Source: Agapanthus africanus
Lineage: Eukaryota > Streptophyta > Magnoliopsida > Asparagales > Amaryllidaceae
Direction of reading: 5' to 3'
Assembly (NCBI GenBank): GCA_030015575.1
Contig: CM057338.1
Location: 827,692,353 to 827,756,352 of the forward strand
DNA length: 64,000 nucleotides
The first letter of the stretch is position 1, and each line of letters starts with the position of its first letter. Position numbers and translations under genes: made by a program. The notes beneath the pieces were generated by a model. The model saw only the letters and a program-made list of their open reading frames with translations, did not search any database and was not told the DNA's origin. Below, piece by piece: positions 21,235-33,045 of this stretch.

Positions 21235-22065
21235 ATGACTGGACTCAAGCTTTTACTAGATAAAAACAAACTGAATGGGACCAACTATAAAGACTGGCTG
21301 AGGAATCTGAAAATCGCCTTGACTTATGATAAAGTATCATATGTCCTCACGGCTTCAGCCCCGCCCGTCCCTAGTCCGAAATCCTCAGTTGCGGACATTG
21401 AAGTCCGCAAGACATGGGACGCTGACTGTGCCACGGCCACATGCCTCGCGCTTGCATCGATGGATAACACACATCAAAAGCAGCACGAGGACATGGATAT
21501 TCACGGTATATTTCTCCATACAAAGGAGTTGTATGGGGAGCAATCCCGCGTATTACGATACAAAGCATCAAAGAAATTGTTTCAGATGTGAATGGCCCCT
21601 GGCACACCAGTAGGAGACCATGTTCTGAAGATGATAGCTCTTATAGAAGAGCTTGAGGACCTTGGATGGACAATGGACAATGAACAATATATAGATATTA
21701 TTCTGCAGTCCCTCCCCTCCACCTTTGCTCAGTTCATAGTGAACTTCAACATGCATGGCATGGAGAAGGACCTCCCTGAACTCCTTAATATGTTAAGGAG
21801 TGCAGAGAGCACCATGAAGTTAGCAAAAACTCCCGTTATGACTATTAGACAGTCTTCCTCTTCTCGCCCGAAAGCCAAGGCCAAGGGAAAGAAAAAGAAG
21901 AAACCCACTAATCCTAAGGGCGGAGTTAAAAAGGTGAAGGGAAAGGGAAAGTCCAAGGCTGGAGACTCAGGGAAGGGCGAATGTTTTCACTGCCACAAGA
22001 CAGGACATTGGAAGCGCAACTGCACGGAATACTTGAATCTCAAAAAGAAGCATGTTGATGCTTCT
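21235..22065 (+). pseudogene. CopC gag region
   Basis: Begins MTGLKLLLDKNKLNGTNYKDW, the copia gag start (a UBN2-like nucleocapsid precursor). It continues through helical gag sequence (LGWTMDNEQYIDIILQSLP, FNMHGMEKDLPELLNMLRSAE) into a Lys/Gly-rich basic tract and a CCHC zinc knuckle, CFHCHKTGHWKRNC, at 21982-22023, which binds the packaged RNA. This gag is missing from the other four copia copies. The reading frame is nearly but not wholly continuous. Confidence 0.9.
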
Positions 22066-22490
22066 GCTTCAAGTGCGTTTGTGACTGAAAACTGTTTTTC
22101 TATAAACTCTGCTTCCTGGGTATTGGATACCGGTTCAGGTTCTCACATTTGCAATTCTATACAGGGGCTGAGAAATAGCAAGGTTTTGAGGACAGGTGAC
22201 CATACTCTCCGCGTTGGAAATGGTTCCAATGTACATACAGTCGCAGTGGGAGAGTATCACTTGGGGTTGCCATCTGGATGTATTTTGGTTTTAAATCCAT
22301 GTTATTTTGTACCAAGTATGCTATGTAATATAATATCCGTTTCTTTATTGGACAATGAAGGGTATAATTTTGTATTGCAGAACAATGTTATGAACATTAA
22401 CCTGAATCAAATGTTGGTTGGGTATGGTACGCTTAACAACGGAATATATGTCCTAAATCAACACACAGTTTTCAGTATACAACACACTAA
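22066..22490 (+). pseudogene. CopC protease region
   Basis: An aspartic protease with LDTGSGSH at 22123-22146 follows the knuckle in the same frame, as usual in copia polyproteins. Downstream, LCNIISVSLLDNEGYNF is typical of the copia protease C-terminus. It would release gag, integrase and RT from the polyprotein. Confidence 0.9.
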
Positions 22491-23400
22491 TAAAAGAAAA
22501 CTTTCAGAACTAAATGAAGCTTTTCTTTGGCACTGTAGACTTGGTCATATTAACGAAGCAAGACTAAACAAGTTACACAAAGATGGATATTTAAATTCTT
22601 TTGAATATAAATCTTATGCGACTTTCCAGTCTTGTATCAAGGGTAAAATGACCAAAACTCCATTTACCGGACACGGAGAAAGAGCTACTCAGCTCCTGGG
22701 TCTCATACATAGTGATGTATGTGGGCCTATGTCTACACAGGCTAGAGGCGGTTTTTCATACTTCATTACATTCACTGACGATTTCTCAAGATTCGGTCAT
22801 GTATTTTTATTAAAGCACAAGTCCGAAGCTTTCGAGAAATTCATTGAATATAAACAAGAAGTAGAAAAACAAACCGGCTTGAGTATCAAGATGCTTCGAT
22901 CAGATCGAGGTGGTGAGTATCTCAGTACAGAATTTGCACACTTCCTAAAAGAGAATGGGATTCTCTCTCAGCTCACTCCTCCTTACACACCACAGCACAA
23001 CGGTGTGTCAGAACGACGGAATAGGACCCTATTAGATATGGTCCGGTCCATGATGAGTGACGCTGAGTTACCAGTCTCGTTTTAGGGGCATGCATTGGAG
23101 ACTGCAGCGTTTCTGCTAAACAGGGTTCCAACCAAAACCGTGTCTACCACTCCATATGAGATATGGCATGGGAAGAGACCATCTCTTAAGAGAATTAAGA
23201 TTTGGGGTTGCCCGGCCTATGTTAAAAAGCAGAAAACTCGAGACACGGTCAGTCATGTGTTACTTTGTAGGATATCCAAAGAATTCTTATGGATATCTAT
23301 TCTACCACAAAAAGGAACAAAAAGTGTTCGTTTCTCAACATGCCACATTCTTGGAAAAAGAGTTTTTCACAGACAAAGATGATGGCAAGGTGGTGGATCT
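22491..23400 (+). pseudogene. CopC integrase region
   Basis: GAG-pre-integrase zinc-binding segment (HCRLGHINEARLNKLHKDGY, about 22530), then the DDE core with SDVCGPMS, FTDDFSRFGHVFLLKHKSEAF, RSDRGGEYLSTEF and QHNGVSERRNRTLLDMVRSM, and the copia signature IWHGKRPSLKRIKIWGC. It inserts the cDNA and makes the 5-base target duplication seen at both ends. Confidence 0.9.
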
Positions 23401-25156
23401 AGAAGAGGTTCTAGAGACACAAACTACAAATGACGATTTGGTTGAACCGGCTGTTACAGCAGAAACTGAAGAACCTCGGCCACTCCGTAGGTCTGGTAGG
23501 ACTTCTCGCCCACCGGAGAGGTACTACGGTTTCCTCACTGATGGTAACGGAGAAGACTGCATCATGGATGATGATGATGATCCTACCAGTTTTCAGCAAG
23601 CTATCACGAGTAAAGACTCTGTGAAGTGGCTGGATGCCATGAGATCCGAAATGGAGTCTATGTACACCAACAAAGTGTGGACTTTGGACGTTGTACCCCC
23701 TGGGGTAAAACCTGTAGGGTGCAAATGGATCTTTAAAAGAAAGATTGGTGTAGATGGGCAGGTGGAGACCTATAAGGCAAGACTTGTGGCGAAGGGTTTT
23801 CGTCAAAGACCAGGTTTGGACTATGACGAGACTTTTTCTCCCGTAGTCATGCTTAAATCCATTCGGATCCTACTTGCTATTACTGCTCACTACGACTATG
23901 AAATCTGGCAGATGGACGTTAAAACCGTATTTCTAAATGGAAATTTGGAAGAATGCGTTTATATGGATCAGCCAGAGGGCTTCATTGACAGTGGGAGCAG
24001 CGGGAAAGCATGTAAATTGCTTAAATCCATATATGGGTTAAAGCAGGCATCACGGAGTTGGAACATCTGTTTCGATGATGTCATCAAAGAGTTTGATTTC
24101 ATCAAAAATCCAGATAAACCTTGTGTTTATAAGAAGGCTGTAGGGAGAGCTGTCACATTCCTCGTATTGTACATGGACGACATTCTTCTGATAGGAAATG
24201 ATATTCCTATGCTACAGTCGGTCAAATCTTTCTTATCACTGAGGTTCTCCATGAAGGACCTGGGTGATGCCACGTACATTCTGGGCATAAGGATCTATAG
24301 GGATAGATCCAAAAGGTTATTGGGATTGTCCCAAACCAGGTACATTGACACCATCCTAAAAAGGTTTAGTATGGAAGACTCCAAGCGGGGTGCCTTACCT
24401 GCTTGCCATGGGGTCACTCTCTCCAAGGATTCTTGCCCAAAGACCGATGAAGAGAGAGCTCGCAAGAGTATTATACCCTATGCTTCGGCAGTAGGATCTA
24501 TAATGTATGCGATGTTATGTACACGCCCAGATGTAGCTTATGCACTTAGTGTTGTAAGCAGGTATCAATCCAACCCAGGAGAGAATCACTGGACTGCTGT
24601 GAAGAACATTCTTAAGTACTTGCGAAGGACTAAAGAATTGTTCTTGGTGTATGGTAATGGAGATCTCCAAATGGAGGCCTTTACCGATTCGAGCTTCCAG
24701 AGCGATAAGGACGACAGCAAATCTATCTCTGGGTTTGTATTTACCCTCAATGGAGGGGCGGTGAGTTGGAAGAGTTCCAAACAAGATACCGTTGTAGACT
24801 CTACGATGGAAGCTGAGTACATTGCTGCAAATGATGCCGCCAAGGAAGCCGTCTGGATGAAGAAGTTCGTCTCGGAGCTAGGAGTAGTTCCAACCATTAT
24901 TGATCCAATACCTTTGTATTGTGACAATAATGGGGCTGTGGCATTAGCCAAGGAGCCCAGATCCCATCAGCGGTCCAGACACATCTTGAGGCGTTTTCAT
25001 TTGATCCGGGAGATTGTAGATCGCCGCGAGATCGAGATTAGGAGGGTAGACACAAAGAATAACGCCGCGGATCCATTCACCAAGGCCCTCCCTCAGCCGC
25101 AGCATGAGCGACTTTTTGAGATGTTGGGTATGAGATACGCCAATAACTGGCCTTAG
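23401..25156 (+). pseudogene. CopC reverse transcriptase and RNase H region
   Basis: RT starts near SVKWLDAMRSEMESMYTNKVW (about 23620) with YKARLVAKGFRQ, the copia motif IYGLKQASRSWN and YMDD at 24170-24181. RNase H follows from about 24500 with FTDSSFQSDKDDSKSISGFVF, DSTMEAEYIAANDAAKEAVW and the terminal ADPFTKALPQ. It ends 14 bases before the 3' LTR. It has high identity to CopB at protein level. Confidence 0.92.
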
Positions 25157-25159
25157 TGC

Positions 25160-25170
25160 AAGTGGGAGAT
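25160..25170 (+). other. CopC polypurine tract
   Basis: AAGTGGGAGAT directly abuts the 3' LTR start TGTTGG; it primes plus-strand DNA synthesis. Confidence 0.9.
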
Positions 25171-27291
25171 TGTTGGATATATGTATGCCCTAGAGGCCAT
25201 TATGTGATAGTGGATGTATCTGTACATGTATATATATATTCAGTATGCATTCTTGCTCGACATGATAGTATGCTATCTGGTTCTTCTTTATCTGACATGT
25301 TGATCTGATCATGCTTGTTATTCACTCATACATGCTGATAAAGCCCTGAGGATATTGGCTTGACTGCCCTGATTATGATGGAGATCATACTAGTGGGACA
25401 TTTGTAGTCTATAGGCATATCCTGGAAAGTCCCTAGTCGTAGGTATATCGAGACGGGGCATTGATATACCAGAGTAGACTAGCGTATATGATACTAGACC
25501 CATGTGATGGGCGATGGATGATCCCATATCCATTGGTGTTTGACATCAAGATCATATACGGGTGCTCAGTGGTGACTGGGTACACTGTACGGACTCGCCG
25601 AGAACTCCTATATGGAATTATATCTATCGTCGGATAGCAGTTCTCAGGTAACACTGGTACAGGTTAGTCTGTAGACCCGAGATCGTCATGGAGTCTTGTG
25701 TGCTCTCCCACTGTACTTTGATTGCCACCCTACCATGGCTCTACTGAGTCGTGCAAACAGGTGGCCGTTGGGTACAGTCCCGAGACACATGAAGGCAATG
25801 AGCGATAGGAGGGGTTTCGTCTCTCCCGGTATTGGGGGTTGATGTTGTGCTGTGCCCGACTGGTTATATCAGTAAGTCCCTGGCCAGGGCTGCTGAGATT
25901 TGCTGATAAGTGTTATCGGTAGTTTCTCGATCTGTTATAGACCATTCACCGGCACGACTTATTGAGTTATTAGGGTCGACGTGACCATCCCTAGGCTCGA
26001 TATGCAGCATATCTGACGAAGAGACCGGACTGTACGGTAGTGTTGCCGGATGGCTCGACGGGAGTTGTAGCAGGCTCGCTTGTTTTCTTCTGATCGCTCA
26101 ATACCCGGGTGGCCGTTACGTTTAGCTGACCGCTTGCAGCTTGAGGGTACCTGATATGATCATCATCCTCTGCCGGCGTATTGACGAGTCTTAGAGTCCC
26201 ACAATGAAGTTACCCAGTCCAGGCGAAACGTTGTGGTGCGCGTATGCGATATGCGCATGCACCCGATTACAATATGCGTATATGATACCGAACATTAATC
26301 GGGTGGCCTGCTTTTGGTGGGGTCATATGAGATATGACCGGATTGATAAGTTAAGTGTTGATTTATCATCTAACCATTAGTTTTCTCACTTGAAACCTTT
26401 CTAGGGTTTGATGGATGTATGCATGCATGCATGTGTTTCTTTCTTTCATTCTAGTTTCATTCTTTCATTCTAGTTTCATGCACATGTGGATGTGCATACA
26501 TGCATACATACATACATACACCCATCCATCATGGTTGTTAGCATATGGAAATGGTGGCAATATAAGACTCACACCATGGATTAAATTATGGATTATTATT
26601 TAATTTTTGGTTTTAAAACAAAATGAAAAGGAAAGGATAATCATTCTAGCTTCTATATTCTTCTTCTAACCTAACCAAGCTCAACTACCACTAACCTAGG
26701 GTTATCCTTCTCTTTATCATTTAAAACCCAAGTTAAATTAACTCTCCATAATTTAATCATGGTTGAATGCAAGAAGGAAAGAAATATATATACTGATATA
26801 TGTTTCATTTTCCTTTTTTTAACTAAGGGTTATTTTTCTTCACCTCTTGTTAAAAATAGCCACCATCTTCATCCTCCTTCACCTTTTCCTCTCTAGTTTT
26901 TTCTAGTGAGTTAAACACAATTATAGAAAGGTTTTTTAAGTGAGATCCTTAGCCACAACATCATTCTACTCAAGTCTAGCCAACTTGATTAGAGTGTTCT
27001 CTTTGCTTTTCCAAAGTTGCAAGCTTGGACGGGAAACTTCGGGTGGATCGTCGTGGACGAAAGAGGACTACAAGTGGACCTTCTTCCAACACCCTAGAGA
27101 TCAAGGAGTCAAGCTAAAGGGGAGCTACAAAGGTTGTAGCCTTCAAACCCTAACTTTTATTAGCTTAAAGTTTTGTAACCCTAACCTTCTAGGATCGATT
27201 CCTTTGTGTGTTTGTTTAGCACCTTAAAAATACATACTTTGACACATGTGATGCTTCAAAACTTTTCATAGGGTGCTAGGCAAACCTTACA
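25171..27291 (+). repeat. CopC 3' LTR
   Basis: 2121 bases, about 99% identical to 16617-18733. The four-base length difference is one step of a CATA microsatellite near 26505. Confidence 0.95.
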
Positions 27292-27296
27292 TATCA

Positions 27297-28385
27297 CATA
27301 TGTGCCCCTACTCCGTTTTGCCTGAATCAAGAAACCTCTGTGTAGGACTCTAAAGAATCGTCAATACGCCGGCAGTAGGTGATGATCATATCAAACACCC
27401 ACAAGCTGCAAGCGGTCAGCTAAACGTAACAGCCACCCAGGTATTGAGCGATCAGAAGATCAACAAGCAGGCCTGTACATTCTCCTGTGAATCTAAACAG
27501 TAACACTCCCGTACAGTCCGGTCTCTTCGTCTGATATGTTGCATATCTTGTCTAGGGGTTGTATACGTCAGACCCCAGTAACCGATAAGTCGTGTCGATG
27601 TGAGGCTCATAACAGGTCGAGAAACTACTGGTAACACTTACCAGTAAATCTCTATATCAGCCCTGGCCAGGGATTTCCAGTTATAGCCAATCGAACACAG
27701 CACAACATCAACTCCCTATACCGGGAGAGACGAATCCCCTCCTATCGCTCATTGCCTCCATGTGATTCGGGACTGCACCCAAAAGCCACCGTTTTGCACG
27801 CCCTCTTGGACGTGGTAAGGTGGAAATCAAAGCACAGTGGGAATCACACAAGACTCTATGACGATCTCAGGTCTACAGACTACCCTGTACCAGTGTCACC
27901 GGAGAACTGCCATCTGACGTGAGGTATAATACCATCTGGGAGTTCTCGGCGAGTCCGTCCAGTGTACCCAGTCTCCACTGAGCACCCGTACACCATCCTT
28001 GATGTCAAACACCGATGGATATGGGATCATCCATCGCCCATCATATGGGTCAAGATGCGTATACGCTAGTCTACTCTGGTGTATCGATGCCCTGTCTCGA
28101 CACACCCTCGACTAGGAAAAGTTATAGGATGTACTCATCGACTACTCTGGCCCCACTAGTATGATCTCATCATAGTCGCAGTAGTCGAGTACATATCCTA
28201 AGGGCTTTATCAACATGTGAGAGTAAGACAGTAAACAAATACAAGTCAACATGTTAAGATAAAGTGAAACCAAATAGCATACTATCATGACGATCAAGAA
28301 AGTGCTCTCTATATATATCAAAGCATCCATTATAATATACATCATATGTACAACAATGGCCTCTAGGGCATATACATAACTAACA
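27297..28385 (-). repeat. CopB 5' LTR, second part
   Basis: Continues the LTR interrupted at 16616, resuming after the CopC target duplication (27292-27296), and ends ACTAACA. The CopB target duplication AGTAG follows at 28386-28390. Confidence 0.92.
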
Positions 28386-28390
28386 AGTAG

Positions 28391-29396
28391 GTGATGATCA
28401 TAACAAACACCCACAAGCTGCAATCGGTCAGCTAAACGTAACAACCACCTGGGTATTGAGCGATCAGAAGATCAACAAGCAAGCCTGCTCACACTCCTGT
28501 GAATCCGATCAGTAACACTACCGTACAGCCGGTCTCTACGTCTGATATGTCGCATATCCAGTCTAGGGGTGGTAAACGTCAGACCCCAGTAACCGATAAG
28601 TCGTGTCGATGTGAGGCTCATAACAGGTCGAGAAACTACTGATAACACTTACCAGTAGATCTCCATATCAGCCCAGGCCAGGGACTTCCAGTTATAGCCA
28701 ATCGAACACATCGCAACATCAACCCCCAATACCGGGATAGACGAAACCCCTCCTATCGCTCATTACCTCCATGTAATTTGGGAATGTACCCAAAAACCAC
28801 CGTTTTGCACGTTCTCTTGAACGTGGTAAGGTGGAAATCAAAACACAGTGGGAATCACATAAGACTCTATGACGATCTCTGGTCTACAGACTAACCTGTA
28901 CCAGTGTCACCAGAGAACTGCCATCTGACGTGAGGTATAATACTATCTGGGAGTTCTCGGCGAGTCCGTCCAGTGTACCCAGTCTCCACTGAGCACCCGT
29001 ATACCATCTTTGATATCAAACACCAATGGATGTGGGATCATCCATCGCCCATCATATGGGTCAAGATGCGTGTACGCTAGTCTACTCTGGAGTATCGATG
29101 CTCTGTCCCGATACACCCTCGACTAGGAACAGTTATAGGATGTACTCATAGACTACGCTGGCCCCACTAGTATGATCTGCATCATAGTCCTAGTAGTCAA
29201 GTACATATCCTAAGGGCTTTATCAACATGTGAGAGCAAACAGTAAACCAATACAAGTCAACATGTTTAGACAAAGTGAAATCAGATAGCATACTATCATA
29301 TCGAACAAGAAAGTCCTCTCTATATATATCCAAGCATCCACTATAATAAACATCATATGTACAACAATGGCCTCTAAGGCATATACATAACTAACA
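28391..29396 (-). repeat. CopA LTR, second part
   Basis: Resumes the LTR interrupted at 7369 and ends CATAACTAACA. It is clearly similar to, but distinct from, the neighbouring CopB LTR end. Confidence 0.85.
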
Positions 29397-29507
29397 ACCG
29401 AACACCCAGCTCCTCTACTAATCAGTCTCCCAAAGCTCGTTTGCGAAACTATTGTGTTCGAGAAATAACCTCAGCGAGTGGATCCGCTGCATTGTTTCTT
29501 CCTGTAT
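29397..29507 (-). pseudogene. CopA RNase H end, cut by GyD
   Basis: Contains the complement of the copia terminal ADPLA-type motif (GCGAGTGGATCCGCT at about 29474), at the usual distance from the LTR. No clear polypurine tract is seen next to the LTR, which is why the pairing of this fragment with that LTR is not certain. Confidence 0.55.
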
Positions 29508-29989
29508 TGTAGGGTGTTTTTCGTCACCCCATTGAGATGGGAATACACGTGCGCTTGTCAGGCACATTACAGATTCCCCCTGCCTAGGGTAGGCCGGGGT
29601 TTATTGATTGTGGGGATCCGAATCTCCGGCGGCCGCGGACTAAACTGCCGTTAATTACCCCTCGCCTTTGGAACGAGGGAACCTTCGATTGACGGGTTAA
29701 ACTGGTCATGCGAACTCAATGTGCAGTTTTGTGTTTTGAAGGGGTTTTGGATATATCGGGGGACCTGCAAGTTTTTACGGGGGTCCCTCTATCCGGATAG
29801 CGGGCTGGGGGTCAAGGGGGCTAGCAGCCCCCTTACGGGGTGCGGAGCAGCGCCCCGTTAGAAATTTTTTTCTAACAGGGACAGTGTCGTGGAGTATGTG
29901 TGTACATATGTATATATATATATGTATATAAATAAAAAAGGGGGAAAAGGCATCTAAAGGATGCGTGGGGCCAGCTCCAGCGCTTTGAG

Positions 29990-30360
29990 CGCAAGAGCGC
30001 TAGCTCACCACGTGTCAGCACGTGGGCGCTAGGGCGCTAGCGCTCTGAGCGCAAGAGCGCTAGCGCACTGAGCTCTAGCGCGCCACGTGTGAGCACGTGG
30101 ATGCTCGGGCGCTAGCGCTCTGAGCGTAAGAGCGCTAGCGCGCCATGTGTCAGTACGTGGGCGCTCGGGCGCTAGCGCTTTCGGTGCTAGCGCTCTGAGT
30201 TCAAGAGCGCTAGAGTTTTGAGCGCTGACGCTCCACGTGTCAACACGTGGGCGCTTTGAGCGCGGGCGCGCTAGCGCACCACGTGTCAGCATGTGGGCAC
30301 TCAAGCGCTAGCGCTCTGGGCGCAAGAGCGCTAGCGCACCACGTGTCAGCACGTGGGCGC
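29990..30360. repeat. GyD LTR minisatellite with paired G-boxes
   Basis: Units of about 60-75 bases combine GCGCTAGCGC palindromes with CCACGTG-TCAG-CACGTGG. CACGTG occurs at 30009, 30019, 30084, 30094, 30234, 30244, 30280, 30340 and 30350; four pairs are spaced exactly 10 bases. The other LTR has only three (37338, 37398, 37408). CACGTG is the core of plant G-box/ABRE sites for bZIP and bHLH factors. In element sense the array lies downstream of the TATA box. Confidence 0.85.
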
Positions 30361-30373
30361 TCGAGCAGCAAAA

Positions 30374-30425
30374 GGGACTTGGTCCCTGCAATGGGAGTTG
30401 TACTCCCAGAAAGGAGCACTTATTA

Positions 30426-30464
<39 letters not shown>

Positions 30465-30775
30465 AGGAGTTAAACTCCTAAGATATTTTGAAGCTGATGA
30501 AGGGCTTCTCCCCTTGAGCCCTAGTTCTTCCCCAAAGTGGGGTTTCTTGAGATGGGTCTCCTTCTTCTTCCTTTGTTGGCCGGATCTTGAAGATCAAGAA
30601 ATATGAGATTCTAAAAATCTCTCCTTTCTGATATCTGATGCCAGATTTGAGTTCCCCTTTGTGGGTTTTGTGGTGAAAAACTATTTAGTTTTGGAAAAGG
30701 AAGAGTAAAACTCTTGATTTAATTAAAAAAAAGAGGAAGGTTTAGAACCTTGAGGAAGGAGAAGATCACAGATCT
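30374..30775. repeat. GyD LTR hairpin string
   Basis: Thirteen small inverted repeats in 400 bases: 30374-30386, 30392-30408 (7 bp), 30465-30479, 30500-30515, 30530-30542, 30549-30560, 30583-30595, 30605-30621, 30633-30646, 30677-30692, 30701-30715, 30737-30751 and 30763-30775. Stems are 4-7 bp and loops 3-6 bases, for example AAGAGT-AAA-ACTCTT and AAGGTT-TAG-AACCTT. All recur at 37432-37861. In element sense they follow the TATA box and so would be transcribed. Confidence 0.85.
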
Positions 30776-30830
30776 AGATTTTTCTTTGGAGAGAGAAAAA
30801 GTTGTTGGGATATTTTCATTATCCTTGCCT

Positions 30831-30838
30831 TTATAGGC
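30831..30838 (-). promoter_or_regulatory. GyD LTR TATA box
   Basis: Minus strand reads CCTATAAAGGC. It is present in both LTRs. It precedes the hairpin string and G-box array in the direction of transcription. Confidence 0.6.
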
Positions 30839-31234
30839 TATACACTTTACATATAGCCCCTTGGGCTTTACAAAAATGGCATTTTAGCCATCCCATGGCT
30901 CATGTGCCATTTCTTTTTGCACATAAGCCATGGGCTTACAAAAATTTGGTTTTATGCCCATTTCGCATACATTCATGCATAAAAAATTACATAAAAAATT
31001 ATTTATTACATGATCTATATTTTGGCATGGAGGAGGCTGGCCGCGGGCTCGACTTGGGCATAGGCCCGCTTGACTTAGGCTTAGGCCCACCTGGCTTGGG
31101 GGTTGACCTTGACTTTGACTCGGTCAACCGGTGTGCAAATTTTTACCCCAACAAATTGCCCCCTCATCAATAAATGCACACAGCATATTTGAGTTGTGTG
31201 CATGAAATTGATGAATCTTGAAGCTGAACTTCGA

Positions 31235-32520
31235 GGTGGAACGTCATTCCGGGGGCGGAGCATCATCTCGGGGAGCATGATTCTCGGGGATCGAAGCATC
31301 ATTCTGATTTGCGGAGCATGATTCCAAGGATCGGAGTATCATTTCGAAGCGCGGAGCATGATTCCAGGGATCGGAGGAGATCGGAGTATCATTCCGAAGC
31401 GCGGAGCATAATTCCAAGATCGGAGCATCATTCCGAAGGGCGGAGCATGATTCCAGAGATCGGAGCATCATTCCGAAGCGCGGAGCATAATTCCAAGGAT
31501 CGGAACATCATTCCGAAGGGCAGAGCATGATTCCAGGGATCGGAGCATCATTCTAATTCGCGGAGCATAATTCCAGGGTCGGAGTATCCCTCGGGGAGCA
31601 TGATTCCCGGGGATCGGAGCATCATTCCGATGAGCGGAGCATGATTCCAGGGATCGGAGCATCATTCCGATGAGCGGAGCATGATTCCAAGGATCGGAGC
31701 ATCATTCCGTTGAGCGGAGCATGATTCCAAGGGATCGGAGCATCATTCCGATGAGCGGAGCATGATTCCAGGGTTCAGAGCATCATTCCGAAGAGCGGAG
31801 CATGATTCCAGGGATCGGAGCATCATTCCGATGAGCGGAGCATGATTCCAGGGATCGGAGCATCATTCCGATGAGCGGAGCATGATTCCAAGGATCGGAG
31901 CATCATTCCGAAGAGCGGAGCATGATTCCAGGGGATCGGAGCATCATTCCGATGAGCGGAGCATGATTCCAGGGGATCAGAGCATCATTCCGATGAGCGG
32001 AGCATGATTCCAGGGTTCAGGGCATCATTCTGAAGAGCGGAGCATGATTCCAGGGATCGGAGCATCATTCCGATGAGCGGAGCATGATTCCAAGGATTGG
32101 AGCATCATTCCGAAGAGCGGAGCATGATTCCAGGGGATCGGAGCATCATTCCGATGAGCGGAGCATGATTTCAGGGTTCGGAGCATCATTACAAAGAGCG
32201 GAGCATGATTCCAAGGATCGGAGCATCATTCCGATGAGCGGAGCATGATTCCAAGGATCGGAGCATCATTCCGAAGAGCGGAGCATGATTCCAGGGGATC
32301 GGAGCATCATTCCGATGAGCGGAGCATGATTCCAGGGTTCGGAGCATCATTCCGAAGAGCGGAACATGATTCCAGGATTCAGAGCATCATTCCGAAGAGA
32401 GGAACATGATTCCGGGGGATCGGAACATCATTCCGAAGAGCGGAGCATGATTCCAGGGATTGGAGCATCATTCCGATGAGCGGAACATGATTCCAGGGGA
32501 TCGGAGCATCATTCCGAAGA
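31235..32520. repeat. GyD tandem array 1, 40-base unit
   Basis: About 30 copies of a 39-41 base unit built from two related 20-base halves, CGGAGCATCATTCCGATGAG and CGGAGCATGATTCCAGGGAT. It lies in the element's 3' untranslated region. Open frames here are by-products of the repeat. Confidence 0.9.
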
Positions 32521-33045
32521 GCGGCAGACATTCTGACCGAAGCATAATTTCGATGCAGAGGCTGATTCCCAGGCGAAGCATAATTCTGACAGAGAAGGCA
32601 AATACTCCGAGGCGAAGCATGATTTCGACACGGGGTACATTCTGAGACGGAGCATGATTCCGGCACAGAGCTTGTTGGCCAACTTGATTCCGAGACGAAG
32701 CATAATTTCGACAAGGAAGGCAGATACACCGAGGCGAAGCATGATTTCGACACGGGGTGCACTCTGAGACGGAGCATGATTTCGGCGTAGAGCTTGTTGG
32801 CCAACTTGATTCCGAGATGAAGCATAATTTCGACAGGGAAGGCAGATACACCGAGGCGAAGCATGATTTCGACACGGGGTACATTCTGAGACGGAGCATA
32901 ATTCCGGCGCAGAGCTTGTTGGCCGACTTGATTCCGAGATGAAGCATAATTTCGACAGGGATGGCAGATACACCAAGGCGAAGCATGATTTCGACACGGG
33001 GTGCACCCTAAGACGGAGCATGATTCCGGCGCAGAGGTTGTTGGT
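32520..33045. repeat. GyD tandem array 2, 122-base unit
   Basis: Four copies, with the landmark GACACGGGGT at 32627, 32748, 32871 and 32993 (spacing 121-123). Each unit still contains GAAGCATGATTTCG and GGAGCATGATTCCGG, so it grew from the 20-base halves of array 1. Confidence 0.88.

Larger units (their letters stand above)
16617..27291 (+). mobile_element. CopC, nearly whole Ty1/copia retrotransposon
   Basis: Complete structure: LTR 16617-18733, primer site 18735, leader, gag, protease, integrase, RT, RNase H, polypurine tract 25160-25170, LTR 25171-27291. The target duplication TATCA is at 16612-16616 and 27292-27296. The LTRs differ at about 20 positions plus one CATA-repeat step in roughly 2.12 kb (about 1%), so it inserted well under about 1 million years ago at commonly assumed rates. 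It looks almost whole, with about three breaks in the coding region. It is the only copia copy here with gag, so relatives like it are the likely source of proteins for the others. I leave its lineage within Ty1/copia unassigned. Confidence 0.95.
7370..28385 (-). mobile_element. CopB, Ty1/copia retrotransposon carrying nested CopC
   Basis: Minus-strand element with 2193-base LTRs (7370-9562; 15513-16616 plus 27297-28385), polypurine tract at 9563-9577, initiator-Met primer site at 15500-15511, long leader and pol. The target duplication AGTAG is at 7365-7369 and 28386-28390. The LTRs differ by roughly 3%, so it is older than the CopC inside it. Pol is recognisable end to end, but the coding region is broken in several places. 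The gag domain seen in CopC is not present; a short shared peptide leads straight into protease. Confidence 0.92.
29508..31153 (-). repeat. GyD 3' LTR (1646 bases)
   Basis: Plus-strand limits TGTAGGGTGTTTTTC and TTACCCCAACA. It is about 300 bases longer than its partner because of an expanded G-box minisatellite. It contains a (TG)n run at 30429-30461, the hairpin string 30374-30775 and a reverse TATA box. Confidence 0.92.

Noticed and set aside
29820-30360. CpG island of a host promoter
   Set aside because: The GC-rich stretch is a minisatellite inside a GyD LTR. No gene follows it.
30802-31173. A 123-residue plus-strand ORF, similar at 37981-38289
   Set aside because: It lies in both GyD LTRs, antisense to the element. 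No family features are seen.
31235-32520. CRISPR-like regular repeats of about 40 bases
   Set aside because: There are no unique spacers; both 20-base halves of each unit are repeat sequence. The setting is a plant retrotransposon.
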